From assembly GCA_020636325.1 (NCBI GenBank), contig JACJYC010000004.1, positions 372,001-436,000 of the forward strand: DNA of 64,000 nucleotides, written 5' to 3'. The translations under genes were made by a program, and so were the position numbers. The notes under the pieces are model-generated. The model was not told where the DNA came from. It was given only the letters and a program-made list of their open reading frames with translations, and did no database searches. Below, piece by piece: positions 44,290 through 53,020 of this stretch (positions within the stretch are counted from its first letter, which is position 1; each line of letters opens with the position of its first letter). This stretch comes from Lewinellaceae bacterium (lineage in GTDB: Bacteria > Bacteroidota > Bacteroidia > Chitinophagales > Saprospiraceae).

Positions 44290-45906
44290 ATGGGCTTGTT
44301 TTTGTTGATCTATTACATCCTGTTAAGCGCATCTTTGTACAAGGTATTTGAAAAAGCCGGCCGACCCGGCTGGCAAGCTTTGGCGCCGGGATATAATTTT
44401 GTGGTATGGGCGCAACTGGTGGGCCGCAAGGGCATTTACGCCGCCTGGATGCTCTTTCCCATTGTCAATTTCTTCATTTTCGCGGGCCTTTGCATCGATC
44501 TGGTCCGGTCGTTCGGCAAGCTCCGTTACTGGCATAGCGTTGTGGCGGTCGTGTTGGCCCCGGCGGCATTCTTTTACCTGGGGCTGAGCGAGAAGGAAAA
44601 ATACGGCGGCCCCGTCCTCGATCAGGAAAAGGAATACCAGGCCAAACTGGAAGAGGCAAAAACCAAGAACAACAGCCGCCAGGCGGAACGGTTGCAGGCC
44701 CAGAACCCCTATAAAAAATCAGCAGTGAGAGAATGGGTTGAAGCCGTTGTCTTTGCTGTTTTCGCGGCCGCCTTCATCCGGATGTTCCTTATCGAAGCCT
44801 ATGTCATCCCGACCCCTTCCATGGAGGGATCGCTGATGGTGGGCGACTTCCTCTTCGTCAGCAAGGCGCATTACGGCATCCGCATGCCGCAGACCATTGC
44901 CATGATCCCGCTGCTGCACAACCGGATCCCGGTGATCGGCGGGGAATCCTACCTGGACAAACCCAGCCTCGAATATTGCCGCCTCCCGGCCCTGGAATCC
45001 ATCGATCACAACGATCCGGTGGTCTTTAATTTTCCGGCCGGAGACAGCGTATATGTATTTCCCGACAGGACCTGGACCGTGGAGGACCTCCGCTACGGCG
45101 CCATCCGGGAAGCCAACCCGGGATACGAAGCCCTGATCCGGGCCGGTAAGAAAAAACTCATCACCCGCCCGGTTGATAAGGAAGACCACTACATCAAACG
45201 ATGCATCGGTTTGCCGGGCGATTCGCTTCAGGTCAGAAACCGTCAGGTATACATCAACGGGCAAGCCGCCCAAAATCCCGCTCATATCCAGTTCCTGTAT
45301 CAGGTGACCGCGCCCAACGGGCTGAACGGCAAAGCCCTTGAACGGATCGGTCTGAGCCCGGGGGATGTGATCAAGTCCAGGGACCTGCCGGCCAATATGT
45401 GGCTCCTGTTCCTGTCCAATCAGGAGAAGGAGGCCATCATGTCCGCCGATACCAGCGTCAGGGTCGATTATGTGGATTTCAGCTTGTTCGACCGCAATCC
45501 GCTTAAACTGTTCCCGCACGATCCCAAGCATTTCAGCGGGTGGACGAACGACAACTACGGGCCCGTCTATATTCCCAAAAAGGGCGCTACGGTGCAGATC
45601 AGCCCGGAAAATATTGCGCTTTATTCCCGCATTATCCATAATTATGAAGGCAATGACCTTGAAGTGAAGAACGGCAAGGTGTATATCAATGGGCAGGAAT
45701 CGACTTCCTATACCTTTAAAATGAATTATTACTGGATGATGGGAGACAACCGCCACAACTCGGAGGATTCCAGGGTATGGGGCTTTGTACCGGAAGATCA
45801 TATCGTGGGCAAGCCGCTGTTCATCTGGTTTTCCATCAAGGAAGGCAAGAATATCTTCAACGGCATCAACTGGAAAAGGATCTTTAAATCGGCCACTACC
45901 AATTAG
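44290..45906 (+). CDS. lepB: Signal peptidase I (S26), long Bacteroidota form
   Basis: 538 residues; removes signal peptides at the outer face of the inner membrane. The first ~100 residues form a three-helix membrane module (LLIYYILLSASLYKVFEKAG, AAWMLFPIVNFFIFAGLCI, HSVVAVVLAPAAFFYLGLS), then a charged linker and the catalytic-domain anchor helix (about 146-165). Catalytic Ser177 (IPTPSMEGSLMVGD) and Lys303 (HYIKRCIGLPGD); box E GDNRHNSEDSR near the end. An insert of about 150 residues separates Lys303 from box E. Much longer than the 324-residue E. coli enzyme. ATG 44290 chosen because a promoter covers the upstream TTG. Confidence 0.92.
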   Translation: MGLFLLIYYILLSASLYKVFEKAGRPGWQALAPGYNFVVWAQLVGRKGIYAAWMLFPIVNFFIFAGLCIDLVRSFGKLRYWHSVVAVVLAPAAFFYLGLSEKEKYGGPVLDQEKEYQAKLEEAKTKNNSRQAERLQAQNPYKKSAVREWVEAVVFAVFAAAFIRMFLIEAYVIPTPSMEGSLMVGDFLFVSKAHYGIRMPQTIAMIPLLHNRIPVIGGESYLDKPSLEYCRLPALESIDHNDPVVFNFPAGDSVYVFPDRTWTVEDLRYGAIREANPGYEALIRAGKKKLITRPVDKEDHYIKRCIGLPGDSLQVRNRQVYINGQAAQNPAHIQFLYQVTAPNGLNGKALERIGLSPGDVIKSRDLPANMWLLFLSNQEKEAIMSADTSVRVDYVDFSLFDRNPLKLFPHDPKHFSGWTNDNYGPVYIPKKGATVQISPENIALYSRIIHNYEGNDLEVKNGKVYINGQESTSYTFKMNYYWMMGDNRHNSEDSRVWGFVPEDHIVGKPLFIWFSIKEGKNIFNGINWKRIFKSATTN

Positions 45907-45932
45907 CGCCGTTTTAAATTGTCTTTAAATAA

Positions 45933-45964
45933 TTTGGCGCATTGAATGGAAAGCCATACTTTTG
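45933..45964 (+). promoter_or_regulatory. rpsP promoter TTTG-(20)-TACTTTTG
   Basis: -33 TTTG at 45933-45936 and -7 TACTTTTG at 45957-45964, 20-base gap. ATG at 46034 leaves a leader of about 60 bases. The best-formed promoter in the window. Confidence 0.7.
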
Positions 45965-46033
45965 CGCCGCTGTAAAAACCGCCGTCCCCTTGAGGGAGAA
46001 AGCGGGTATGGTTAAACCAAAGATTAAAGTTTA

Positions 46034-46567
46034 ATGGCTGTAAAAATGAGATTGCAGCGGAAGGGACGCAAAAAAGCGCCTTTCTACCACATCGTAGTGG
46101 CTGACGCCAGATCGCCGCGCGATGGCCGTTTTATTCAAAAACTCGGGACGTATAATCCCATGACCAAACCGGCTACCATAGATCTGGACCGGGAACTGGC
46201 TTATGACTGGCTTGTCAAAGGCGCTCAACCTACCGAAACGGTGCGGGCGATCCTGCGCTTCAAAGGCGTGCTCTACAAGAAACACCTCATGCGGGGCGTG
46301 AACAAGGGCGCCATGTCCGTTGAAGAAGCCGAAACCAAGTACCAGGCCTGGATAGATGAGAAAGAATCGAGGATCGCGGCTCGTGTTGCCAGCACGGCCA
46401 AGGAAAAGGCTGACTACCATGTGAAAGTCTCCGGCGCGCCGAAGCCCGTAGCTGCCATCGTAGCTGAAGCAGCGGCCGAAGAAGCCGCACCGGTTGCCGA
46501 GGATGAAACCGCTGTTGAAGAACCGGCGGCTGAAACGCCGGCTGACGCCGCATCCGAAGAAGAATAA
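46034..46567 (+). CDS. rpsP: 30S ribosomal protein S16 with acidic/alanine-rich C-terminal extension
   Basis: 177 residues. The S16 core covers about 1-85 (VKMRLQRKGRKKAPFYHIVV, PRDGRFIQKLGTYNP, AYDWLVKGAQPTETVRAIL). A helical extension (VEEAETKYQAWIDEKESRIA) and a low-complexity Ala/Glu/Pro tail (about 135-177) double the size relative to the 82-residue E. coli protein. Tails of this kind are usual in Bacteroidota. Single gene with its own promoter and terminator; rimM and trmD are not next to it. Confidence 0.97.
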   Translation: MAVKMRLQRKGRKKAPFYHIVVADARSPRDGRFIQKLGTYNPMTKPATIDLDRELAYDWLVKGAQPTETVRAILRFKGVLYKKHLMRGVNKGAMSVEEAETKYQAWIDEKESRIAARVASTAKEKADYHVKVSGAPKPVAAIVAEAAAEEAAPVAEDETAVEEPAAETPADAASEEE

Positions 46568-46592
46568 CCGTCTTCCCGTTTCGCCTCACTGC

Positions 46593-46636
46593 AAAAGCCC
46601 GGGGATTTTTTCTCCCTGGGCTTTTGTCATTTTTTA
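46593..46636 (+). terminator. Rho-independent terminator after rpsP
   Basis: AAAAGCCCGGGGA (46593-46605) pairs with TCCCTGGGCTTTT (46613-46625), one mismatch, and is followed by GTCATTTTTT. It lies 26 bases past the stop. Confidence 0.85.
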
Positions 46637-46679
46637 ACTTTCCGGGCCAATAATTTTTTCTTTCTGTCATAAAATCCCG

Positions 46680-46687
46680 TATCTTTG
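46680..46687 (+). promoter_or_regulatory. -7 element TATCTTTG for the 46787 gene
   Basis: Perfect TAnnTTTG match, 99 bases before the ATG. No standard -33 TTG. Confidence 0.5.
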
Positions 46688-46730
46688 CCCTTGTTAATTA
46701 GGCTATACTTTATTCTAAAATATTGATGTG

Positions 46731-46765
46731 AACCTGGTAGTGCGCCTGAAATGCACTATCAGGTT
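46731..46765 (+). promoter_or_regulatory. Leader hairpin without U-tract
   Basis: AACCTGGTAGTGC (46731-46743) pairs with GCACTATCAGGTT (46753-46765), 12 of 13 Watson-Crick plus one G-T, with a 9-base loop. It lies between promoter and ATG 46787 and has no T-run, so it is more likely an RNA control or stability element than a terminator. Confidence 0.5.
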
Positions 46766-46786
46766 TGCGCTTAAAATAAGCTAGCT

Positions 46787-48181
46787 ATGTACGAGCTGGA
46801 CCAGAAATACATTGATCGGCTGGAAGCCATCGCCGGTGAAATCCAGGAATCAGAAGAACTCCAACAGTACCTGGAAGAAGAGGAAGAAGCGCACTATCTT
46901 CAGCTGAAGGAACGCTTCGAACCCCTCATCGCGGAGGTTTATGACGAGGTGGCTGCCATGGTCCCCCTTCAGTTGATCCCCTTGGAAGTCGTCCTGCTGG
47001 ATCCTTTGTTCGAAGGCCTTTATCTGCCCAAGATCCTCGGGTATTCCGTTTTGCGCGGTGAAGTTGACAAGAATACCACCTATGTGCGCCCGCAAAACCA
47101 TTTCAAGGACGTGCTCCTGGCCATTGCCAATTCTTCCAATTTCGATATCATCAAAAAACGCATCGGCCAGTCCATCCAAATGGGCTTTGCGATGAGCAGC
47201 GATATCTGGGTGACCAACCTGATCAACAGCATCCCCAACAAAAAGGTCCGTTATTACCTGCAGGCCCAGAAACTGGATCGCTACCGCAGGGACAATGAGC
47301 GGGCCAACGGGTATCGCCGGTATGGGAAGCAGTTCCAGAATGAAAATTTCCAGACCGCAGAATTCCCGGATACCATGGCCGGGCTTCAGGTTGAATTCAA
47401 CACCCTGAAGCATTTCCTGATGCACCGCATCCGCATCAAGGCCGATAACGCCTCCCTGTTGCCGTCGTTGCGGGCCTTCGTGTCCAATGAGAAATTGCGG
47501 AATTCCAAGGAATATCTTCAAATCCTGTTCCTGTTCGCCGCCTTCTTTGACCTTGAAAAGGCCGACAAAGCCCTGGTCAACAAACACCTGAACGCCGACC
47601 GGAAGGAAATGCGCGAATTTGACCTGCATTGGCTCCAGTTCGAGCTGGAACTGCTCAAGGACAAAGACTTCGATCTTTCTCCGCAGGCCGATCAGCGCAT
47701 CTCTGAGCTGATTGACCGCAAAGTCAAGGATCAGCTTTCGGACTACTACGACCTGATGGATGTAGTGCATACCCAGGGATACGTCAACGAACCCGTTCAT
47801 GAGGCCATCAAGGAATTCTACAGCCGGTATGAAGGGCTGTCCGTGGTCAACGAATGCGTACGTCAAAGCATTTTCAAATATATCTCCCGGTTCGTTTCTC
47901 ACCTCCATACCCGGGATTACCCCGAATTGTTCGAGATCTCGAAACTGCTGCCGGTCTATATCGGCATCTTCTCCAATCAGCAGTTCAACCAGGATGTTAA
48001 AGACCTGTGCATGGACTATATCGGTCAACTGCTGAAACATTATACCGACAAACGGGGTAAGGATTACCAGGATATCAAAAAATTCGTGTCTACCGTTTTT
48101 GTCGACCTGAAGTTCCTGATGGAAAAAGAGGTCGTGGAAATGTTCAAGACCCGCCGCAAGCGCAAACCCGCGGACGTTTAG
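46787..48181 (+). CDS. Conserved-looking all-helical cytoplasmic protein of unknown function
   Basis: 464 residues; no family recognised. No signal peptide or membrane segment. The N-terminus is an acidic coiled coil (IQESEELQQYLEEEEEAHYL). The remainder is helix-rich with HEAT/TPR-like hydrophobic spacing (LFLFAAFFDLEKADKALVNK, LDLHWLQFELELL-type helices, VVNECVRQSIFKYISRFVSH) and a basic end (KTRRKRKPADV). Good codon structure and its own promoter and leader hairpin say it is real. It shares style with the 504-residue unknown at 54005, without clear sequence identity. Confidence 0.7.
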   Translation: MYELDQKYIDRLEAIAGEIQESEELQQYLEEEEEAHYLQLKERFEPLIAEVYDEVAAMVPLQLIPLEVVLLDPLFEGLYLPKILGYSVLRGEVDKNTTYVRPQNHFKDVLLAIANSSNFDIIKKRIGQSIQMGFAMSSDIWVTNLINSIPNKKVRYYLQAQKLDRYRRDNERANGYRRYGKQFQNENFQTAEFPDTMAGLQVEFNTLKHFLMHRIRIKADNASLLPSLRAFVSNEKLRNSKEYLQILFLFAAFFDLEKADKALVNKHLNADRKEMREFDLHWLQFELELLKDKDFDLSPQADQRISELIDRKVKDQLSDYYDLMDVVHTQGYVNEPVHEAIKEFYSRYEGLSVVNECVRQSIFKYISRFVSHLHTRDYPELFEISKLLPVYIGIFSNQQFNQDVKDLCMDYIGQLLKHYTDKRGKDYQDIKKFVSTVFVDLKFLMEKEVVEMFKTRRKRKPADV

Positions 48182-48341
48182 GACCGCTGAAAACGAGGAA
48201 GCGCTCCTTCAGTCGAAAAAATGCGGCGGCCGGTAGAATATGCCCGGACTTTGTGCAGGTAATGGTGCAGATTTGACTTAAGGCTTTTCCGGATGATCGG
48301 ATAGCGACCAGGTCCGGACAAGCTTTTAAACAAATGCCTGC

Positions 48342-49088
48342 ATGTTTTTTCGGGATATTTTCAACGGCATGGCTTCCTACGGGAAAGCGTTTCACCTGAT
48401 CAACAAATTGGGATTGTGGTCCTATTTTGTCGTTCCGGCGCTGATCAGCCTGGTGCTGGCCGCCGGGATCGGCGGGGTAGCCGTCAGTTACGGCGGCGCT
48501 TTGGGCGACTGGATGGCGTCCTGGTGCCACGGCGGCTGGATCTGTGACAAGATCGGCAGCCTATTCCATCTGCTCGGCGGCATCCTGGTGGCGGCGGTCG
48601 GGTTGATCCTGTTCAAAAACCTGGCCATGGCTGCCGCTTCGCCTTTCATGAGCCTGCTCAGTGAAAAAATTGAGAAGTCTCTCTACGGCGTGCGGCAGGA
48701 ACCGAAAGCCAATGCGGCCCGGATGGTGCGGGAATTCATCCGCGGGTTGAGCATCAGCCTGCGCAATATCTTCCGGGAATTGCTCTTTACCTTGCTGGCG
48801 GGATTTGTGCCCGTTATCGGGCCCTTTCTGATCTTTTTCATCCAATCCTATTATGCCGGATTCGGGAACATGGACTACACGCTGGAACGGCACCTCACCT
48901 TGCGGCAAAGCATCGGGTTTGTCCGCCAAAACCGCGGATTGGCTATCGGCAACGGTATAGTCTTCCTGTTGATGCTGATGACCCTCATCGGATTTGTCTT
49001 CGCCCTGCCCCTGAGTACGGTAGCGGCCACCACGGAAACCCTCAAACGCCTGAGCCCGCCGGGAGGCGCTCCGGGTGAACTGGTTTGA
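48342..49088 (+). CDS. EI24/CysZ-like membrane protein
   Basis: 248 residues. Start MFFRDIFNGMASYGKAFHLI, then about four to six transmembrane helices (LWSYFVVPALISLVLAAGI, GILVAAVGLILFKNLAMAAA, FTLLAGFVPVIGPFLIFFIQ, GIVFLLMLMTLIGFVFALP). SPFMSLLSEKIEKSLYG and the SYYAGFGNMDYTLERHLT block are typical of EI24-domain proteins. CysZ in this family transports sulfate, but no cys genes are near, so the substrate is open. Between 48182 and 48341 no promoter word was found. Confidence 0.82.
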   Translation: MFFRDIFNGMASYGKAFHLINKLGLWSYFVVPALISLVLAAGIGGVAVSYGGALGDWMASWCHGGWICDKIGSLFHLLGGILVAAVGLILFKNLAMAAASPFMSLLSEKIEKSLYGVRQEPKANAARMVREFIRGLSISLRNIFRELLFTLLAGFVPVIGPFLIFFIQSYYAGFGNMDYTLERHLTLRQSIGFVRQNRGLAIGNGIVFLLMLMTLIGFVFALPLSTVAATTETLKRLSPPGGAPGELV

Positions 49089-49152
49089 AAAGCTGGCTGT
49101 AAATCCTGCTTTCCAGTGGCCTGAAACCGTGTGCCGCTTAAATTTCGCGCTG

Positions 49153-51714
49153 TCAGAGCCAGGTTACCAGGTTCAATTCCTGGCGATGCGGCAGCAGTTC
49201 GTGCTTGGGGAATATCCTGAAGCCGTACTCAAAGACGCCTGCAAAGTCCAGGTTGATGGAACAACGGTACTCTGCATGTTCTCCATCGGTTTTGACCAAT
49301 TCAAGCGGCGTCGTTTTGACCAGTTTGAGCTCGTCTTCGTTCAACCGTTTAAAGAAAACAGCTTCAAGGCCGACATGCTCCGCTTCAATTCCGTTGAGGT
49401 ATAATTTCAGGTTGGCCTCAAAGGGTCTGTCCATCGGAAGCGGGTGGTTGTCAGAATCGAAAACCTGCGCATCGACCAGCGAGATATTCGGCCAGTTCAG
49501 CTTCATGTACGCTTTCCAGCCGGCCAGCGTGGCAGCTTTTTTGAAGTGATCGCGGCGCAGCACCTGGCCGCGTTGGTAGATCTTGCCGTAGAAACGGTCC
49601 TTGTAGTCGTCGAGCATCCGTTTCATGGTGAAATCGGGAGCGACTTCGGCGATGGTATTCCGGATGAAGCTGATCCATTCGTGCGGGATTCCGTTCTCGT
49701 CCCGGTTGTAATAAGTGGGGATGATATCGAAATCGAGGATATTGTAAATGGATTCGGCATCCAGTTCATCCTGGAGGCGCTGGTCTTCATAGGTTTTCTC
49801 GAGGGGCAGCGCCCAGCCGGCATCGGGGCGGTAGCCTTCCGCCCACCAACCGTCGAGGACGCTGAAGTTCATAACGCCGTTCAGGGCTGCTTTCATGCCG
49901 CTGGTCCCGGACGCTTCCTGCGGCCTTGTCGGGAAATTGAGCCAGATATCGACCCCTTGCACCAGCAGTTTGGCCAGTTCCATGTTGTAGTCTTCCAGGA
50001 AAATGACCTTACCGATGAAGTCGGGTTCTTTGGACAGGTTGACGATATGCCGGATCAAGCCGATGCCGCCGCCGTCAGCGGGGTGGGATTTTCCGGCAAA
50101 CAGGAAGATGACCGGCCGGTCCGGATTGTTGAGGATGGCTTTCAGCCGTTCCCGGTTGGTGAACAGGAGGTGCGCGCGCTTATAGGTTGCAAAGCGGCGT
50201 GCAAAGCCGAACACCAGGGCCTTATCATTGATCTTGTTGAGGGTCTCGAAAATGGACCGCGGGTTTTCGCCCCTGCGGGTAAAGTCGACCTGCATTTTGC
50301 GCCGGATGGCATCCAGGAGTTTCTTTTTCAAACCCTGGCGAACGTCGAGGATGGTTTGGGCGGGAACCTGGTGGATCTTGCGCCAATGCTCCTTGTTGGA
50401 TTGGTCCTTGATGAATTTCTTACCGAAGTTTTCCTGGTAGATCTGATCCCATTCGTTGGCAATCCAGGTAGGGTAGTGGACCCCGTTGGTGACGTACCCG
50501 ATATGCAGTTCGTCGGGGGTATAGCCCTGGTACAACACGCTGAACATTTTTTGAGACACTGCGCCGTGCAGTTTGCTCACGCCGTTGACTTCCTGCGACA
50601 GCCTGATGGCCAGGTTGCTCATGGAGAAGCCTTCGTGCATGTTGTCCGGGTGGTTTTTGCCCAGGCCTGATAACCTTTCCCAACTGATGCCCATGGCGGG
50701 GGCGAAATCATAGAGGTAAGATTTCAGCAGATCTTCCGCGAAATAGTCGTGTCCGGCCGGTACGGGGGTGTGGGTGGTAAAGAGGGCTGTTGCGCGGGCC
50801 ACTTCAATGGCCTCGTCAAAGCTTAACCCATCGACGGTGACGTAATTTTTCAGTCGCTCCAGCCCCAGAAAGGCAGCGTGGCCTTCATTGCAATGATAAA
50901 TATCGGCATCCAGGTTCATGGCCCTCAGGGCCTTTATGCCGCCGATGCCCAGGAGTATTTCCTGTTTGAGCCGGTGTTCGTTATCGCCGCCGTACAGGCG
51001 GTGGGTAAGTTGCCGGTCTTCCCAGACGTTGTCGTCAAAATCCGTGTCCAGGAGGTACAGGGGTATCCGGCCGACCTTTAGCTCCCATACCTTAACCCAG
51101 ACCGTCCGGTTGTGCAGCTGGATGGAGACCCTGACCCAGTCGCCGTTCTGGTCCCTTGCCGGCAGGATCGGCAGTTTGGTGAATTCCTGGGGCGGAAAAT
51201 TGTGGATCTGGTCGCCGTTCAGGGAAATGGATTGGGTGAAGTACCCGTACCGGTACAGCAAACCGACGGCAAACAGATTGGTATTGCAGTCGGAAGCCTC
51301 TTTCAGGTAATCGCCTGCCAGGACACCCAGGCCGCCCGAATAGAGCTTCAGGGAGGTATGCAGGCCGTATTCCATACTGAAGTAGGCGATCCTTGGCCCT
51401 TTGGTGTCGGGTTTTTCCGAAATGTAGGCTTGAAAATCCCGGTTCACTTCCGCCAGGTTGGCGATAAAATCCTTATCTGATTGCAGGCGCTGAATGGTTT
51501 CACCGTCCAGTTCCTTGAGCAGGGCGACCGGATTATAGTGAAGCGCTTCGAATTTTTCCGGATGGATGGATCCAATCAGGGAAATGGCTTTTTTGTTCCA
51601 GCTCCACCATAAGTTGTGGGACAGATCATTGAGCGGCGCCAGCGCTTTGGGAAGTTGCGCCTCAATAAATATCCGTTTCAATTTGACGCTGGCGTCGCGA
51701 AGTTGTCCGATCAT
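49153..51714 (-). CDS. glgP: Alpha-glucan (glycogen/maltodextrin) phosphorylase
   Basis: 853 residues from ATG 51714; the longer frame to 51819 is excluded by a promoter within it. Cytoplasmic GT35 enzyme releasing glucose-1-phosphate from alpha-1,4-glucan. It has the DUF3417-type N-terminus (PLNDLSHNLWWSWN) of the short phosphorylase subfamily (TIGR02094 type). Active-site blocks: AYFSMEYGLHTSLKLYSGGL, HCNEGHAAF, THTPVPAGHD, VTNGVHYPTW, FARRFATYKR, and the PLP lysine K608 in EASGTSGMKAALNG. Convergent with the EI24 gene. No other glycogen genes are in the window. Confidence 0.93.
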   Translation of the reverse strand: MIGQLRDASVKLKRIFIEAQLPKALAPLNDLSHNLWWSWNKKAISLIGSIHPEKFEALHYNPVALLKELDGETIQRLQSDKDFIANLAEVNRDFQAYISEKPDTKGPRIAYFSMEYGLHTSLKLYSGGLGVLAGDYLKEASDCNTNLFAVGLLYRYGYFTQSISLNGDQIHNFPPQEFTKLPILPARDQNGDWVRVSIQLHNRTVWVKVWELKVGRIPLYLLDTDFDDNVWEDRQLTHRLYGGDNEHRLKQEILLGIGGIKALRAMNLDADIYHCNEGHAAFLGLERLKNYVTVDGLSFDEAIEVARATALFTTHTPVPAGHDYFAEDLLKSYLYDFAPAMGISWERLSGLGKNHPDNMHEGFSMSNLAIRLSQEVNGVSKLHGAVSQKMFSVLYQGYTPDELHIGYVTNGVHYPTWIANEWDQIYQENFGKKFIKDQSNKEHWRKIHQVPAQTILDVRQGLKKKLLDAIRRKMQVDFTRRGENPRSIFETLNKINDKALVFGFARRFATYKRAHLLFTNRERLKAILNNPDRPVIFLFAGKSHPADGGGIGLIRHIVNLSKEPDFIGKVIFLEDYNMELAKLLVQGVDIWLNFPTRPQEASGTSGMKAALNGVMNFSVLDGWWAEGYRPDAGWALPLEKTYEDQRLQDELDAESIYNILDFDIIPTYYNRDENGIPHEWISFIRNTIAEVAPDFTMKRMLDDYKDRFYGKIYQRGQVLRRDHFKKAATLAGWKAYMKLNWPNISLVDAQVFDSDNHPLPMDRPFEANLKLYLNGIEAEHVGLEAVFFKRLNEDELKLVKTTPLELVKTDGEHAEYRCSINLDFAGVFEYGFRIFPKHELLPHRQELNLVTWL

Positions 51715-51786
51715 TGCTGTATCTTTTAGTCGTCTTAAGTGACAGGCCGGGGGTTCCCGGTTGGGGGCATATGCCTGGCCCGGGTG

Positions 51787-51820
51787 CAAAAATAGCATTA
51801 TTCCCGCAGTAAAAACCAAA
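51787..51820 (-). promoter_or_regulatory. glgP promoter TTTG-(22)-TATTTTTG
   Basis: Minus strand -7 TATTTTTG (51794-51787) and -33 TTTG (51820-51817), 22-base gap. It fixes the glgP start at 51714 with a leader of about 65 bases. Confidence 0.6.
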
Positions 51821-51849
51821 CAAGGACAGGAATTTGTGTAATAACTACA

Positions 51850-52944
51850 CTAACGCTTCGGGGAGTTGAACAGGTAAAGGCCTGCGCCGAGGCAAACCCC
51901 GTAGTTGTGCAATTTGAAATCGTCGTCGGCGTAATTGTAGGTCTGGTTTAACTCGGTATTGCTGAAGCGGGTCCGGTCCAAAGCCATATTTTTCAGCATT
52001 TGATCATATCGGCCTTCCAGGGAAATGAAGAAACGCTTGAGGTGAAGCCGGACGCCTGCCCCGAACAGAAAACTGACGTTGTTGCGGTTGCGGTTTTCCC
52101 GCAGGGAAAGCATATCCGTGGAGACCCGGATATTTGAATTGTCAAAGGAAATGGAGGGGCCTGTAGCCTCTGCGCTGTTCCGGATCAGAACATCCCAGGC
52201 GGCGCCTGCGTAGATATACGGCACAAATTTGGAATAGATGATCTTCGATTTGGGGATGAGGTTGTACGTCAGGATTACCGGGAACTGGTTCCAACGCTGT
52301 TTTTCCTGGAAGGAAAGGCTGGCTTTGAGCCGCTCGCCGTTTGGGGCAAGCGCATTGTCGAGCTCTGCATTATAACGGAAGAAAATATTGGAAATGCCAT
52401 ATCCCAATCCCAGGTCAAAATTGGAATTGTAGAGGTCAAAATGAACATTGACGCCGGTGGTCCAGCCGAACAGGTCGTCGTTCGACCGGTCGTAGAATTC
52501 AGACAGGATATCAACCCCGTCGGGGGAGTACTGTTTTTGCACCAGGGGGATCGACCGAAGATAAATGCCGGTATAGAAGGTGTAAGTGGTCACCGGGTAG
52601 GTGAGGTGCGTTTCGCTGAGGAGCCGCAATTCGGGCACCTTGGTATCCAGCCGGAAAAAGGGATCGAGCCGAAGCAATTCCGAGTAGGCATCTTCTGCTC
52701 TTTCTTCTTCGTCCAGGAAAACGTAGGTTTCAGCCAGCAGGGCCAGCATGTTCCGGCGCAGGGGTCTGGGGACGGCCTGGTTGAAGGCGCAGCCTTCCAG
52801 GTGACGGACCACCTCGTTCAGGCGGCCGGCATAGTAGTCATCCCGTGCAAGTTGAAAGGCTTCTTCGCAGGGTTCCTGGCAAAAGAGGAAGGAAGCCGAT
52901 AGCAGGCAGGCTGCCGTCAAAAATATTTTTTTGATCATATTCAT
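51850..52944 (-). CDS. Outer-membrane beta-barrel protein with N-terminal TPR-like region
   Basis: 364 residues. Signal peptide IKKIFLTAACLLSASFLFCQ. About 25-110 is helical and TPR-like (AFQLARDDYYAGRLNEVVRH, MLALLAETYVFLDEEERAED, LLRLDPFF). About 120-364 is a beta barrel (YTFYTGIYLRSIPLVQKQY, FGWTTGVNVHFDLYN, NVSFLFGAGVRLHLKRFFIS, LHNYGVCLGAGLYLF) of the PorT-like PF13568 type. The combination of a short TPR that measures input and a barrel is common in Bacteroidota but without assigned role. Two adjacent ATGs (52944, 52938). Confidence 0.72.
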   Translation of the reverse strand: MNMIKKIFLTAACLLSASFLFCQEPCEEAFQLARDDYYAGRLNEVVRHLEGCAFNQAVPRPLRRNMLALLAETYVFLDEEERAEDAYSELLRLDPFFRLDTKVPELRLLSETHLTYPVTTYTFYTGIYLRSIPLVQKQYSPDGVDILSEFYDRSNDDLFGWTTGVNVHFDLYNSNFDLGLGYGISNIFFRYNAELDNALAPNGERLKASLSFQEKQRWNQFPVILTYNLIPKSKIIYSKFVPYIYAGAAWDVLIRNSAEATGPSISFDNSNIRVSTDMLSLRENRNRNNVSFLFGAGVRLHLKRFFISLEGRYDQMLKNMALDRTRFSNTELNQTYNYADDDFKLHNYGVCLGAGLYLFNSPKR

Positions 52945-53020
52945 CCGCGGCCAATGGGTTCGGGCTATTATAACGGATAGTAAATATACGAAATTATCAA
53001 GAAAAAAAGAATCCGTTTAA

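Noticed and set aside
49444..50670. 408-codon plus-strand frame inside glgP
   Set aside because: glgP has all active-site motifs on the minus strand; the plus frame has none.
51715..51819. Extension of glgP to 51819
   Set aside because: A good promoter (51787-51820) lies inside the extension, and the enzyme's N-terminus aligns from ATG 51714.
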